From Solirubrobacteraceae bacterium (GTDB lineage: Bacteria; Actinomycetota; Thermoleophilia; Solirubrobacterales; Solirubrobacteraceae): a stretch of DNA of 64,000 nt. Of this stretch, positions 1 to 8,304 are shown in pieces; position 1 is the stretch's first letter; each line of letters begins with the position of its first letter. The notes below the pieces were generated by a model. It searched no databases and was not told the origin of the DNA. It saw nothing but the letters and a program-made list of their open reading frames with translations. A program made the translations under genes and the position numbers. The stretch is taken from assembly GCA_023230855.1 (NCBI GenBank), contig JALNWQ010000017.1:35756-99755 (forward strand). The letters are read 5' to 3'.

Positions 1-885
1 GTCGCACTCGGCGTAGGAGCGGTCGGTGAACGCCGCGACCGCCGCGTGCTGGGCCGGGGTCGGCGGGCAGAGCGCGAGGTTGCCGGCGAGCGCGTCGACC
101 GCCCCGACCAACGGCCCGGGTAGCAGCGCCCAGCCCAGGCGCCACCCGGTCATCCCCCAGTACTTCGAGAACGACGACACGACGATCGCCCGGTCGTCGT
201 GCGTCCACGCGCACGCCTGGTCACGCGTTCCGGCGGTGATGCCGTGGTAGATCTCGTCGCTGACGAGGACCGCGTCGTGCTCGGCGCACCAGTCCGACAG
301 CGCGGCGAGCTCGCCCGGGTCGACCATCGTCCCGGTCGGGTTGGCGGGCGACGCGAGCACCAGGCCGTGTATCGGCCCGCCGTCGGCGACCGCCGCGTCG
401 AGCAGGGCCGGGGTCGGCTGGTACCGCTCGTCGGGACCGGCGGGCAGCTCGACGACGTCGCACCCGAGGGCGCGCAGGATGTTGCGGTAGGCGGGATAGC
501 CGGGTCGGGCGAGCGCGACCCGGTCGCCGGGAGAGAACGCGGCGAGGAACGCCAGGACGAACGCCCCGGACGACCCGGTGGTGACGGCGACCCGGTCGGG
601 ATCGACGTCCAGGTCGTACCAGCGGCCGTAGTGGCCGGCGATTGCGCGGCGCAGCTCGGGAAGTCCGAGCGCCGGCGTGTAGCCGAGCGGGTCGCCGGCG
701 GTCAGCAGCGCCGCGGCCCGCTCGCGGACGTCGGTCGGCGCGCCGCCGGACGGCTCGCCGGCGCAGAGCGAGAAGACCTCCAGCCCGCGGTCGCGTCGGC
801 GCTGCACCGCGTCGAGGACCTCCATCACCGCGAACGGCGGGACGAGCGAGCGGGGCGAGGGGCGCACGCCGGGATCGTCGCGCAC
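1..885 (-). CDS. PLP-dependent class I/II aminotransferase, 3' end cut by window edge
   Basis: Reading leftwards, the open frame runs off base 1. It encodes a fold-type I PLP aminotransferase: the N-terminal part has SLCAGEPSGGAP, then a glycine-rich VTTGSSGAF cofactor-binding loop, LASPANPTGTM around the substrate/PLP Asn, a VSDEIYHG Asp segment, and SSFSKYWGMTGWRLGW containing the Schiff-base lysine. These order and motifs match aspartate/dipeptide-type aminotransferases; the amino-acid substrate cannot be told. GTG at 885 gives the longest sensible N-terminus; GTG at 867 or ATG at 825 are alternatives in frame, and none has a clear Shine-Dalgarno sequence. About 100 C-terminal residues are missing from the window. 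Confidence 0.9.
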   Translation of the reverse strand, partial: MRDDPGVRPSPRSLVPPFAVMEVLDAVQRRRDRGLEVFSLCAGEPSGGAPTDVRERAAALLTAGDPLGYTPALGLPELRRAIAGHYGRWYDLDVDPDRVAVTTGSSGAFVLAFLAAFSPGDRVALARPGYPAYRNILRALGCDVVELPAGPDERYQPTPALLDAAVADGGPIHGLVLASPANPTGTMVDPGELAALSDWCAEHDAVLVSDEIYHGITAGTRDQACAWTHDDRAIVVSSFSKYWGMTGWRLGWALLPGPLVGAVDALAGNLALCPPTPAQHAAVAAFTDRSYAECD

Positions 886-980
886 CGGGCGGCCGATCGG
901 GACGCGGGTCCGTCGCGGGGCGCGGGTCGTCTCGCAACGGCCCGCCCCACAACGGCCCGCTCCACGACCGCTCGCCCCAT

Positions 981-1008
981 GGCGGGGTCGTGGGACTCGA
1001 ACCCCGCC
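981..1008. other. 8-bp inverted repeat between divergent genes
   Basis: GGCGGGGT (981-988) and ACCCCGCC (1001-1008) are a perfect inverted repeat around a 12-nt loop, between the divergently transcribed aminotransferase and the 1058 gene. No T-run follows, so it is as likely an operator or chance palindrome as a terminator. The loop resembles a tRNA T-loop but the rest of a tRNA is absent. Confidence 0.25.
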
Positions 1009-1057
1009 GCGTCCTCGGCCGATCGCGGCGGGCGACCACCGGCCGTGCGACCGTGCG

Positions 1058-1657
1058 GTGGTGCCGTCCGTCGCGCCCACCCCGATCGTGTTCGTCCGCG
1101 GCGCCGGGACGCGATACCGGGCGGTCGTGCGGCGCTCCGACGGGGTCGTCCTCGAGCTCGACGGCGGCGGGTACAACAAGGTCGGCGGACCGGTGGACCG
1201 CGTCCCACACGACCTGGCGCACTTCGTCGTCGAGGACCGGCTGGGCCTCGTCGCGGGGCTGTGGGGCGTCATCGCGGCGGGCGGGCTGTTCGACCACACG
1301 AGGGTCGTCGCGGGGCGACAACCCCCGCACGCCGCGCGGCGCGGGCAGGCGGTCGTGGATGCCGCGGGAGACCGCCTGTCGCAGGCCGAGATGCTCGTCC
1401 GCGCGGTCGCCGACGCCGACCGTGACGGGCGCCCGCGCAACGTGGCCGCGCTCCGAACCGCCGTCGGGCCGCGGTGGTGGGACCCGGCGATCACCACCGA
1501 CCGTCTCGACGCCGCCTGCCGCGGCCTGCGCGAGTCCGCCGCGGCCTGGGACGCCCTCCGGCCCGGCGACCATCTGACCGTCACGTGGGAGCACCCGGCA
1601 CCGCCCGAGCTCGGCGGTCGCGGTCGCGGGCACCGACATGGCCGGCGACGTCGCTGA
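1058..1657 (+). CDS. Conserved hypothetical protein, 199 aa
   Basis: No function is recognised. The protein opens with a beta-rich segment (IVFVRGAGTRYRAVV) and has a central PHDLAHFVVEDRLGLVAGLWGVIAAGG stretch that looks like a conserved hydrophobic helix region, followed by a charged C-terminal half with several WW/helix segments. No signal peptide or membrane span is evident. GTG at 1058 (or the next codon, GTG 1061) is the start. The last dozen residues are Arg/Gly/His only and look like a frame-shifted tail: moving one frame near 1615 would continue with a more ordinary sequence. It runs towards the mazF relic on the other strand, its stop lying at the point where that relic ends. Confidence 0.7.
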   Translation: MVPSVAPTPIVFVRGAGTRYRAVVRRSDGVVLELDGGGYNKVGGPVDRVPHDLAHFVVEDRLGLVAGLWGVIAAGGLFDHTRVVAGRQPPHAARRGQAVVDAAGDRLSQAEMLVRAVADADRDGRPRNVAALRTAVGPRWWDPAITTDRLDAACRGLRESAAAWDALRPGDHLTVTWEHPAPPELGGRGRGHRHGRRRR

Positions 1658-1659
1658 TC

Positions 1660-1744
1660 CGACCCGGCGGCCGCCCTCGTCGCCGACCGTCGGGCCGAGG
1701 TCGGCCAGCCAGATCTCGCCCTGGCCCGGCGACGTCGAGGCCAT
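1660..1744 (-). pseudogene. Truncated MazF/PemK toxin remnant
   Basis: Starting with an ATG that overlaps the antitoxin stop (TGATG), the first 27 codons read GQGEIWLADLGPTVGDEGGRR, the diagnostic N-terminal strand-loop of MazF/PemK endoribonucleases (GEIW...DPxxGxExxxRP). Immediately afterwards similarity stops: the expected RPVLVVS strand and the remaining ~80 residues are missing, although the frame stays open on the antisense side of the 1058 gene. It is therefore a decayed toxin, probably inactive. End coordinate is where I lose similarity. Confidence 0.65.
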
Positions 1745-1890
1745 CAACCCGGAAGGTCGTCGAGGCCGTCGCCGACGGCCCGGTCCCAGGCGACGAGGTC
1801 CGGATCGTCGGCGTTCTGCCCCATGCCCTCGACCATCTCGGCGAGCAGCTCCGCCTCGTACTCTCGCGCGACGATGCGGTCGAGCGCCAC
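1744..1890 (-). CDS. N-terminally truncated MazE-like antitoxin remnant, 48 aa
   Basis: This 48-residue frame starts at GTG 1890, 2 nt after the rarA stop codon, with GGGAG 9 nt upstream inside the rarA end. Its sequence (LDRIVAREYEAELL, then DLVAWDRAVGDGLDD) parallels the second half of the intact antitoxin at 62120-62362 (LERLVRDYQDQLLL, then ERTAWDQTLMDGLDP), including the AWD-x4-DGLD tail that should contact the toxin. The ribbon-helix-helix DNA-binding N-terminus of that antitoxin is absent. I infer it is what remains of a TA module inserted behind rarA; it could still be expressed by read-through from rarA. Confidence 0.55.
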   Translation of the reverse strand: MALDRIVAREYEAELLAEMVEGMGQNADDPDLVAWDRAVGDGLDDLPG

Positions 1891-1892
1891 GT

Positions 1893-3290
1893 CTACGGCT
1901 CCCGTCCGCGCGCCCGCCGGGTGGCGGCCAGGCGCTCCAGCAACGCGTGCTCGTGGTCGGCGGGCGCGAGGAACCGGCGGGACTCCAGGCCGGCGGGCAT
2001 GAGCTCCTGATCCGACACCCCGCCCGGGTTGGTGTGCGGGTAGTCGTAGTGCCCGGGCGCCGCACCGTCGCTCGCCTTGCCGCGCAGGTACGGCGGCGGC
2101 GCCGCGACGCCGTGCTCCTCGATGTGGGCCAGGGCGTCGTCGATCGCCCGGTACGCGGCGCTGCTCTTCGGGGCCAGGGCCAGGCGGACCGTCACGTGCG
2201 ACAGGGCGATCCGGCACTCCGGCATCCCGACCCGGTCGACGACCTCGGCGGCGGCGACCGCCATCGGCAGCGCGTGCGGGTCGGCCAGGCCGACGTCCTC
2301 GCTCGCCGACACGACGAGTCTCCGCGCCACCGTCCGCGGGTCCTCCCCCGCGGCGAGCATGCCGGCCAGGTAGTACACGGCCGCGTCGGGGTCGCTGCCG
2401 CGGATCGACTTGATGTACGCCGACAGCAGGTCGTGCGGCTGGTCCGGCCCGGCCGCGACGACCGACCGGTCGAGGACCGCGGCGACGTGCGACGGGGTGA
2501 CGGTGACCGGCCGTGCCCGCGGGCGGTCCGGCGCGTCGATCCCGACCGCATCCCCGTCGTCGTCGTCCGGGTCCTCCCCCAGCAGTCGCGCGACCTGGGC
2601 CCGCGCCAGTCCCACGGCGGCCTCGAGCGCGCCGAGCGCCGTGCGGGCGTCGCCGGCGCTGCGCGCGGCGAGGAGCGCCAGCGCGTCGTCCTGCGCGGTC
2701 ACGCCCGGGCCGAGCGCGTCGCCGTCGACCGCGCGTCGCAGCAGCGTCAGGACGTCGCGCTCGTCGAGCGCGCGCAGGCGGTAGATCCGCAGCCGCGAGC
2801 GCAGCGCGGGGCTCACCGCCGCCCACGGCGGCTCGGTCGTCGCGGCGATGAGCGTCACGACGCCGTCCTCGACCGCCGGCAGCAACGCGTCCTGCTGCGT
2901 GCGGTTGAACCGGTGGATCTCGTCGATGAAGAGCACCGTGGCCCCACCGGCGGCGCGGCGCTGCTCGGCCCGCGCGATGGCGGCGCGGACCTCGGCCTTG
3001 CCGGCGTCGACGGCCTGCAGGCGCTCGACCGCGGCCCCGGCCGCGTCGGCGACGATCCGGGCGAGCGTCGTCTTGCCCGACCCGGGCGGCCCGTGCAGCA
3101 GCATCGCGTGCGGGCGACCGGTGTCGATCGCGGCCCGCAGCGGCCGGCCCTCGTCGAGCAGCCCGGCCTGACCGACGACGTCGTCGACCCGGCGGGGCCG
3201 CAACCGCGCGGCGAGCGGCGCGTCGCCCGCCGCGCCCCCGTCGGCGGGCCCGACGGCGTCCGGGGGATCGGGGGCGAACAGGCGGTCCAC
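1893..3290 (-). CDS. rarA: Replication-associated recombination protein A (RarA/MgsA, AAA+ ATPase)
   Basis: 465-aa AAA+ protein of the clamp-loader-like RarA/WRNIP1 family that acts at stalled replication forks. Walker A GPPGSGKT is at residues 67-74, Walker B FIDEIHRFN near 121-129, followed by the sensor-1 stretch IAATTEPPW and an arginine-finger region ALRSRLRIYRL. The C-terminal half carries the family's tetramerisation domain (DLLSAYIKSIRGSDPDAAVYYLA, and YKYPHTNPGG-like HYDYPHTNPGG near the end). An Asp-rich insertion (GEDPDDDDGD) sits between the two halves. GTG 3290 is the start; the MazEF relic follows directly. It is transcribed away from the cca-type gene with an 88-nt shared promoter region. 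Confidence 0.93.
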   Translation of the reverse strand: MDRLFAPDPPDAVGPADGGAAGDAPLAARLRPRRVDDVVGQAGLLDEGRPLRAAIDTGRPHAMLLHGPPGSGKTTLARIVADAAGAAVERLQAVDAGKAEVRAAIARAEQRRAAGGATVLFIDEIHRFNRTQQDALLPAVEDGVVTLIAATTEPPWAAVSPALRSRLRIYRLRALDERDVLTLLRRAVDGDALGPGVTAQDDALALLAARSAGDARTALGALEAAVGLARAQVARLLGEDPDDDDGDAVGIDAPDRPRARPVTVTPSHVAAVLDRSVVAAGPDQPHDLLSAYIKSIRGSDPDAAVYYLAGMLAAGEDPRTVARRLVVSASEDVGLADPHALPMAVAAAEVVDRVGMPECRIALSHVTVRLALAPKSSAAYRAIDDALAHIEEHGVAAPPPYLRGKASDGAAPGHYDYPHTNPGGVSDQELMPAGLESRRFLAPADHEHALLERLAATRRARGREP

Positions 3291-3364
3291 CGCTCGAGGA
3301 TGGCACGGGGGCCGGATCGTCCCCGCGACGGCCGGCGCGGCCCCGGGGCGCTCGTCGCCTCGTC

Positions 3365-3370
3365 TACGCT
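3365..3370 (+). promoter_or_regulatory. -10 box of a leaderless promoter (TACGCT)
   Basis: TACGCT ends 8 nt before the GTG start at 3379, so the predicted transcription start coincides with the start codon. No Shine-Dalgarno sequence is present. Confidence 0.5.
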
Positions 3371-3378
3371 TTCCGGCC

Positions 3379-4860
3379 GTGCCGCCCGCCCCCGACACCG
3401 CCGTCGACGGCGTGGACGCCCTGCGGGAGCGCCTCCGCGACGCGACGCGCCGGATGGGGCTCGACGAGGTGTACGAGGTCGGCGGGTGCCTCCGTGACGA
3501 GCTGCTCGGTCGCGCCCCGTCCGACATCGACCTGGCGGTCGTCGGGGTGACCGCCGACGACCTGCTCGCCCGCGCCCGGCGCGAGGGTCGCGCGCAACGC
3601 CTCGTCGTCGCCGACCGGCTCATCGGCGTGCGCCTGCGCACCCGCTGGACCCCGCCCGAGGGGATCGAGATCGCGCTGGCCCGCACCGAGGTGTCCACCG
3701 GCCCGGGCCACACCGACTTCGCGATCCGCGCCGGCGCGGACGTGTCGATCGAGGAGGACCTGCGGCGCCGGGACTTCACCGTCAACGCGCTCGCCCGGCA
3801 CCTGCACGACGGCCACTGGGTCGACGTGTCCGACGGTCGCGCCGACGTGGAGCGCCGGATCCTGCGGATGGTCGGACCGCGGACGCTGGCCGAGGATCCG
3901 CTGCGGGTGCTGCGCGGCCTGGCCCGGGTGTCCCACGACGACCTGCGGATCGACCCGGCGACGTGGGACGCGATGCGCGAGCACGCCGTCGCGTTCCGAC
4001 CGGACGACCCGGACGACACCGACCGGTGGCCGCTGTCGCCGGAGCGGATCCTCATCGAGCTCGAGAAGACGCTCATGGGTCCGGAGGCGGCGCGGGCGCT
4101 GGGGTACGCGCGCGACCTGGGGATCCTGTCGGGCACGATCCCGGAGTGGGCGCCCACCGTCGGCTACGAGCAGCGCAGCGGCAACCACGTCCTGACGCTC
4201 GACGACCACCTGCTGCTCGCGCTCCGCCGCGCGACCGAGGCCGCCGCGACGCTCGACGTCCGCTGGGCGGCGCTGCTCCACGACGTCGCGAAGCCCGCCG
4301 CCGCCTGGGACGGCCCGGACGGCCGCCGCCGCTACTCGCCGCGCCCCGAGCACGGCCGGCCGGGCCACGCCTGGCTCGGCGGTCGGGCCGCCGCGACGGC
4401 GCTGCGGCGCCTGCGCGCCCCCCGCCGGAGGATCGACGCGGTCGCCGCGCTCATCACCGAGCACATGTACCCCGACGACGAGGGGTTCGCCGACCTCGAC
4501 GAGCGGGCGCAGGGACGGATCGCGCGGCGGTTCGTCCACCGGATCGGCCGCGATCGCGTCGACGACCAGTTGCTGTTGCGCCGTTGCGACCGCGCCGGCA
4601 AGCGTCCCGAGGGCCCCCCGGCCGGCTGGGACCGCGACCTGTCGGCGTTCGAGGCGGTCGTCGCCCGTGAGCGGACCGCCCCGGTGACGCTCGGCGACCT
4701 CGCGATCGGTGGCGACGACCTCATGCGCCTGGGGTTGCGGGGCCCGGACGTCGGCCGGTCGCTGCGCGCGCTGCTCGAGCTCGTCTTGGACGACCCCGCC
4801 GCGAACGTGCCGGCGACGCTGCTCGCGGCCGCGCGCGAGATGTCGTCCGACACGCCCTGA
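3379..4860 (+). CDS. cca: CCA tRNA nucleotidyltransferase / poly(A) polymerase family protein with HD domain
   Basis: 493-aa class II nucleotidyltransferase. GGCLRDELLG (35-44) and the metal-binding DID (49-51) form the catalytic head; RRRDFTVNALA (near 130) is the base/ribose-recognition motif, and LAEDPLRVLRGLARV the tRNA-binding motif with a conserved Arg. Around residue 300, LLHDVAKP marks an HD phosphohydrolase domain continuing to the C-terminus, as in bacterial CCA-adding enzymes with 2',3'-cyclic phosphatase activity. It would add or repair the 3' CCA of tRNA in the cytoplasm. Start GTG 3379 is fixed by the leaderless-type TACGCT box 8 nt upstream. Poly(A) polymerase activity cannot be excluded from sequence alone. 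Confidence 0.88.
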   Translation: MPPAPDTAVDGVDALRERLRDATRRMGLDEVYEVGGCLRDELLGRAPSDIDLAVVGVTADDLLARARREGRAQRLVVADRLIGVRLRTRWTPPEGIEIALARTEVSTGPGHTDFAIRAGADVSIEEDLRRRDFTVNALARHLHDGHWVDVSDGRADVERRILRMVGPRTLAEDPLRVLRGLARVSHDDLRIDPATWDAMREHAVAFRPDDPDDTDRWPLSPERILIELEKTLMGPEAARALGYARDLGILSGTIPEWAPTVGYEQRSGNHVLTLDDHLLLALRRATEAAATLDVRWAALLHDVAKPAAAWDGPDGRRRYSPRPEHGRPGHAWLGGRAAATALRRLRAPRRRIDAVAALITEHMYPDDEGFADLDERAQGRIARRFVHRIGRDRVDDQLLLRRCDRAGKRPEGPPAGWDRDLSAFEAVVARERTAPVTLGDLAIGGDDLMRLGLRGPDVGRSLRALLELVLDDPAANVPATLLAAAREMSSDTP

Positions 4861-5032
4861 CCCGCGCGGCCGGCCGCCACGCCCAGACCGGCGGCGATCC
4901 GCCGAACGTCGGGTCGTCACCGCCCCCCGCACGGGGGTCGAGCGGCGGTACGCGGCCGTCGTAGAGTCGTCCCGTCGTCATCCGACGACCGTTCCACCGG
5001 GCGGCCCGCCGTCCCCTCCGGAGATCCCACGC

Positions 5033-5899
5033 ATGACCCGCCGCTCACCGCTCACCCTGCTCGCCACCGTGGCCGCCGCCGCGACGCTCGCCATCACCGG
5101 GTGCAGCGACTCGGGGACGACCACCACGACGCCCGCCGACGCCCCGTCGTCCGGCGACGTGCCCGCGAGCACGACGACCGCGGGCCAGCCGTTCAAGCGC
5201 GAGCTCGGCCCGACGCTCTGCGCGATCGCCCCGGGCGTGTGCGGCGCCGAGCGGGTCAAGGCCCCGCCGTCGGTCCTCGCCGACCCGCAGCAGCGGGAGC
5301 AGCGCGAGAAGAAGGTCCTCGAGGACGCCGGCTACGTCGCCCGGCTGCTCAACGAGTACTGGACCGCCGAGCTGCAGCGGACCTGGGGGGTGACCTTCGA
5401 CGTGCCCGGGACGTTCGAGGCGTACCGTGGCCCGACGTCCGGCATGACCTGCGGCGGGCCGATCCCGCCCGAGCAGACGGCGTCCAACGCGTTCTACTGC
5501 TCCGCCGACGACGAGGAGCGGGTGGCGTTCGACCTCGACTGGTTCCAGGGCTACCTGGCCGACTACCCGGGCGGCGCGACGACGTTCCTCATCCTCGCCC
5601 ACGAGTGGGGCCACGCGGTGCAGGACACGTGGGACGAGCAGGGGATCGACCCGGGCGCGAACGACTACCGCGACGAGATCCAGGCCGACTGCCTGGCCGG
5701 GGTGTTCCTCCACGCGAGCCTGCGCAGCGGCGCCCTCATCGAGGAGCCCGACGACGCGCCGGCGGTCCTGAGCTGGCTCTACAGCGCCGGCTCGTCGCAG
5801 TGGCTGGACCCGCGCTCGCACGGCACCCGCCAGCAGCGCCAGGCCGCGTTCATCCTGGGGTACAACGGCACGGCGAAGGCGTGCCAGGAGGGGTTCTGA
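5033..5899 (+). CDS. Secreted lipoprotein, neutral zinc metallopeptidase (YpfJ-like)
   Basis: 288 aa. Residues 1-22 form a lipoprotein signal peptide ending in a lipobox LAITG-C, followed by a Thr/Ser/Pro linker, so the mature protein is anchored to the outer face of the membrane. The body is the neutral zinc metallopeptidase family: ILAHEWGHAVQD near residue 189 supplies the HExxH zinc site and DEIQADCLAGVF about 25 residues later the third ligand. A Cys pair (TLCAIAPGVCG; CGG/FYCSA) could form disulfides. ATG 5033 is the only start placing the signal peptide correctly; a 170-nt leader precedes it with a TAGAGT box at 4964. Natural substrate unknown. Confidence 0.88.
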   Translation: MTRRSPLTLLATVAAAATLAITGCSDSGTTTTTPADAPSSGDVPASTTTAGQPFKRELGPTLCAIAPGVCGAERVKAPPSVLADPQQREQREKKVLEDAGYVARLLNEYWTAELQRTWGVTFDVPGTFEAYRGPTSGMTCGGPIPPEQTASNAFYCSADDEERVAFDLDWFQGYLADYPGGATTFLILAHEWGHAVQDTWDEQGIDPGANDYRDEIQADCLAGVFLHASLRSGALIEEPDDAPAVLSWLYSAGSSQWLDPRSHGTRQQRQAAFILGYNGTAKACQEGF

Positions 5900-5976
5900 G
5901 CCAGGCCGCCGGGAGCGCGGGGTCGGCGCGGAGCACCGGCCCCGACGCGCGCCTGACCCGGCCGCGGTCGGGGCAC

Positions 5977-5982
5977 TAGCCT
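5977..5982 (+). promoter_or_regulatory. -10 box of a leaderless promoter (TAGCCT)
   Basis: TAGCCT is followed after six bases by the ATG at 5989; the same spacing recurs at several other genes here. Confidence 0.5.
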
Positions 5983-5988
5983 GGACCG

Positions 5989-7530
5989 ATGCCGTCGGTC
6001 CCCGTGCCCTCCGCCGCCGATCTGCTCCAGCGGCTGATCCGGCTGGACACGGTCAACCCTCCCGGGAACGAGCGGCCGGCGATCGAGCTGCTCGCCGGGC
6101 TGCTGGAGGCCGCGGGGTTCGCCGTCGAGCAGGACGGTCGCACGCCGGAGCGTCCCAACCTCGTCGCCGAGCTGGCCGCCGAGGACCCGGACGCCCGTGC
6201 GGCGGGCCCGGTCCTGGGGCTGCTGTCGCACGTCGACACGGTCCTCGCGTCGCCCGAGGACTGGCGTCACGACCCGTGGTCGGGGCACCTCGACGAGGAC
6301 GGCGTCATCTGGGGGCGCGGCGCGATCGACATGAAGTCCCAGACGGCGGCCGAGGTCACCGCGGCGGTCGGGCTGGCCGCGTCGGGCTGGCGACCCTCGC
6401 GCGGGTCGCTCAAGGTCATCGTCGTCAGCGACGAGGAGACCGGCGGCGCGGACGGCGCCGTCTGGCTCTGTCGCGAGCGCCCCGACCTGGCCCGCTGCGA
6501 CCTGCTCCTCAACGAGGGGGCCGGGGCGCCGATCCACTTCCGCGACCGCCACCACTACGGGGTCTGCGTCGGCGAGAAGGGCCCGATGCGGTTCGTGCTG
6601 CGCACCCACGGCCGTGCGGCGCACGCGTCGACCCCGCGGCTGGGCGACAACGCGCTCGTCCGCCTGGCCCCGCTGATCACGCGCCTGGCCGAGGCCCGGC
6701 TCCCGGTCGACCTGCACCCCGCGATCGCGGCGCTGCTGGACGGGCTCGGCCTGGGGTCCGACGATCCGGAGCAGGCGTACGCGACGCTGCGCTCCGAGGC
6801 CCCGGAGCTGGCCGCCGCGATCGAGCCGATGGGCCGGGTGACCGTCAGCCCGACCCGGATCTCGGCCAGCGACAAGATCAACGTCATCCCCGACCGTGCC
6901 GAGCTGCGCGTGGACTGCCGCGTGCCGCCGGGACTGGAGCCACAGGACGTGCTGGGCCGGATCGTGACCGCGCTCGGCGGCGACCCGGCAAGAGTGGAAC
7001 GCGTCGCCGCGGGCGGCGGGGTCGGTGCGGGTGCGGGTGGCGGGAACGGTGCCGGAACCGCGGGTGCGGGTGGCGGGGCCGGTGCGGGTGCCGGCGTCGG
7101 CGCGGGGACGACGGCCGCCACCGGCGCCCGGCCGCAGGAGGCGACCGGGCCACTCGGCCCGGGTTCCGTCCTGTTGCTGCCCGGCGAGATGCTCGACCTC
7201 GACGGCGACGTCGAGCTGGAGCTGTCCGAGATCGTGCCCGGGAGCGCGTCCCCGATCGCCGGCCCGTTGATGGACGCACTGCACGAGTGGGTCGGCCGCG
7301 AGGCGCCCACCGCGCAGATCGTCCCGACGCTGCTGCCCGGGTTCACCGACTCCCGGGCGTGGCGGTCGACGTTTCCCGACTGCGTGGCCTACGGGTTCTT
7401 CCCCCACCGCACGATCGACCTGCGCGAGCAGGCCGGGCTCATGCACGCCGCCGACGAACGGATCGCCGTCGAGGACCTCGACCTCGCCGCCGCCTGTTAC
7501 CGGAACGTGGTGGTGCGGCTGCTGGGGTGA
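5989..7530 (+). CDS. M20 family metallopeptidase with Gly/Ala-rich insertion
   Basis: 513-aa cytoplasmic zinc hydrolase of the ArgE/DapE/CPG2/M20 family. Visible ligands: HVDTV (first zinc His), GRGAIDMKSQ (bridging Asp) and DEETGG (general base/ligand Glu pair), with a dimerisation domain HGRAAHASTP and the C-terminal GLMHAADERI ligand His. Family members of this type hydrolyse amide bonds of acyl-amino acids or dipeptides; the substrate is not evident. Residues about 339-387 are an extra low-complexity block made almost only of Gly, Ala, Val and Thr, inserted in the second half; most relatives lack it. Leaderless-type TAGCCT box sits 6 nt before the ATG. Confidence 0.9.
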   Translation: MPSVPVPSAADLLQRLIRLDTVNPPGNERPAIELLAGLLEAAGFAVEQDGRTPERPNLVAELAAEDPDARAAGPVLGLLSHVDTVLASPEDWRHDPWSGHLDEDGVIWGRGAIDMKSQTAAEVTAAVGLAASGWRPSRGSLKVIVVSDEETGGADGAVWLCRERPDLARCDLLLNEGAGAPIHFRDRHHYGVCVGEKGPMRFVLRTHGRAAHASTPRLGDNALVRLAPLITRLAEARLPVDLHPAIAALLDGLGLGSDDPEQAYATLRSEAPELAAAIEPMGRVTVSPTRISASDKINVIPDRAELRVDCRVPPGLEPQDVLGRIVTALGGDPARVERVAAGGGVGAGAGGGNGAGTAGAGGGAGAGAGVGAGTTAATGARPQEATGPLGPGSVLLLPGEMLDLDGDVELELSEIVPGSASPIAGPLMDALHEWVGREAPTAQIVPTLLPGFTDSRAWRSTFPDCVAYGFFPHRTIDLREQAGLMHAADERIAVEDLDLAAACYRNVVVRLLG

Positions 7531-7587
7531 GAGCGCCGACCCGCCCCTGGCACGGACCGTGGCCCGGTCACCTGCCACGATGGCCGG

Positions 7588-8184
7588 GTGACCGACGAGC
7601 GCATCCTCCTGGTGTGGGACTCCCCGAACATCGACATGGTGCTCGGGCAGCTGATCCTCCGGCGCAAGCCCACCGGTCGGGAGCGGCCGCGGATCGACGC
7701 ACTCGCCGACTGGCTCCGCGAACGGGCGCAGGACGGGGACGGCGATCGGGCGAAGATCGAGGCGGCGGTGTTCGCCAACGTCACCGAGCGGACGTTCAAC
7801 GGGGTGCTGGGCTGGGCCGAGGCGGTCCGTCAGGCCGGGTTCCGGATGTTCCTCAAGCCCAAGTCGCGCCCCGACAGCGATGTCGACGAGGACATCCTGG
7901 CGCTGCTGGAGGAGCGTCGCTACGGCGGCGGGCTGCGCGAAGCGATCCTCATGTCGCACGACGGCAACGCCCTGGCCGAGGCGGCCAAGGTGCTGCTGGC
8001 GTCCGGCATCACCGTCACCGCGCTCGTCTTCCCCGAGCACGCCCACCAGCTCGTCCAGGTCGACGGGATCGACGTCGTCGACCTAGAGGACGTCCCCGGC
8101 CTGTTCGAGCAGCCGCTGCCTCGCCTGACCTTCCAGAGCCTGCCCGAGACCGGTCGCTGGCTCGAGCCGCTCGGCGAGCTCTAG
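7588..8184 (+). CDS. NYN domain protein (LabA/PIN-like putative RNase)
   Basis: 198 aa. The N-terminal LLVWDSPNIDMVLGQ carries the first acidic residues of the NYN/LabA branch of PIN-like nucleases, and MSHDGNALAEAAKVLLASGITVTALVFPEHAHQLVQVDGIDVVDLED contains the SxD acidic motif and the typical Rossmann-like strand-helix-strand close of that domain. An additional PDSDVDEDI acidic stretch falls between. Such proteins are predicted metal-dependent RNases; no activity is proved for this branch. The gene stands alone, 57 nt after the M20 peptidase and in the same direction, so it may share its transcript. Confidence 0.75.
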   Translation: MTDERILLVWDSPNIDMVLGQLILRRKPTGRERPRIDALADWLRERAQDGDGDRAKIEAAVFANVTERTFNGVLGWAEAVRQAGFRMFLKPKSRPDSDVDEDILALLEERRYGGGLREAILMSHDGNALAEAAKVLLASGITVTALVFPEHAHQLVQVDGIDVVDLEDVPGLFEQPLPRLTFQSLPETGRWLEPLGEL

Positions 8185-8285
8185 GAGCCCGCCACCGCGC
8201 ACGACCCTCGCCGCGCCGAGGCACCTGGCCTGGACGAACGCGACCCTCCACGAATCCGAGGGTTCGACGTCGGCTCTCATACCAA

Positions 8286-8299
8286 CATCCGTTAGGATG
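8286..8299. promoter_or_regulatory. Operator overlapping the -10 box of the metal-resistance operon
   Basis: CATCC-GTTA-GGATG is a perfect inverted repeat 6 nt before the repressor ATG. It overlaps the predicted -10 box TAGGAT (8293-8298), whose position implies a leaderless transcript starting at 8305. It is the obvious candidate site for the ArsR-family repressor encoded immediately downstream. Confidence 0.6.
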
Positions 8300-8304
8300 A
8301 AGGA

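Noticed and set aside
975..1060. tRNA-like T-loop GGGACTCGAACCCC on the plus strand (minus-strand tRNA)
   Set aside because: Only three T-stem pairs form and no acceptor or anticodon arm can be found at the right distance; the perfect inverted repeat explains the similarity.
1638..3497. 619-codon plus-strand frame over rarA
   Set aside because: Arg/Gly/Ala/Val composition and lack of motifs mark it as antisense shadow; rarA carries the Walker motifs.
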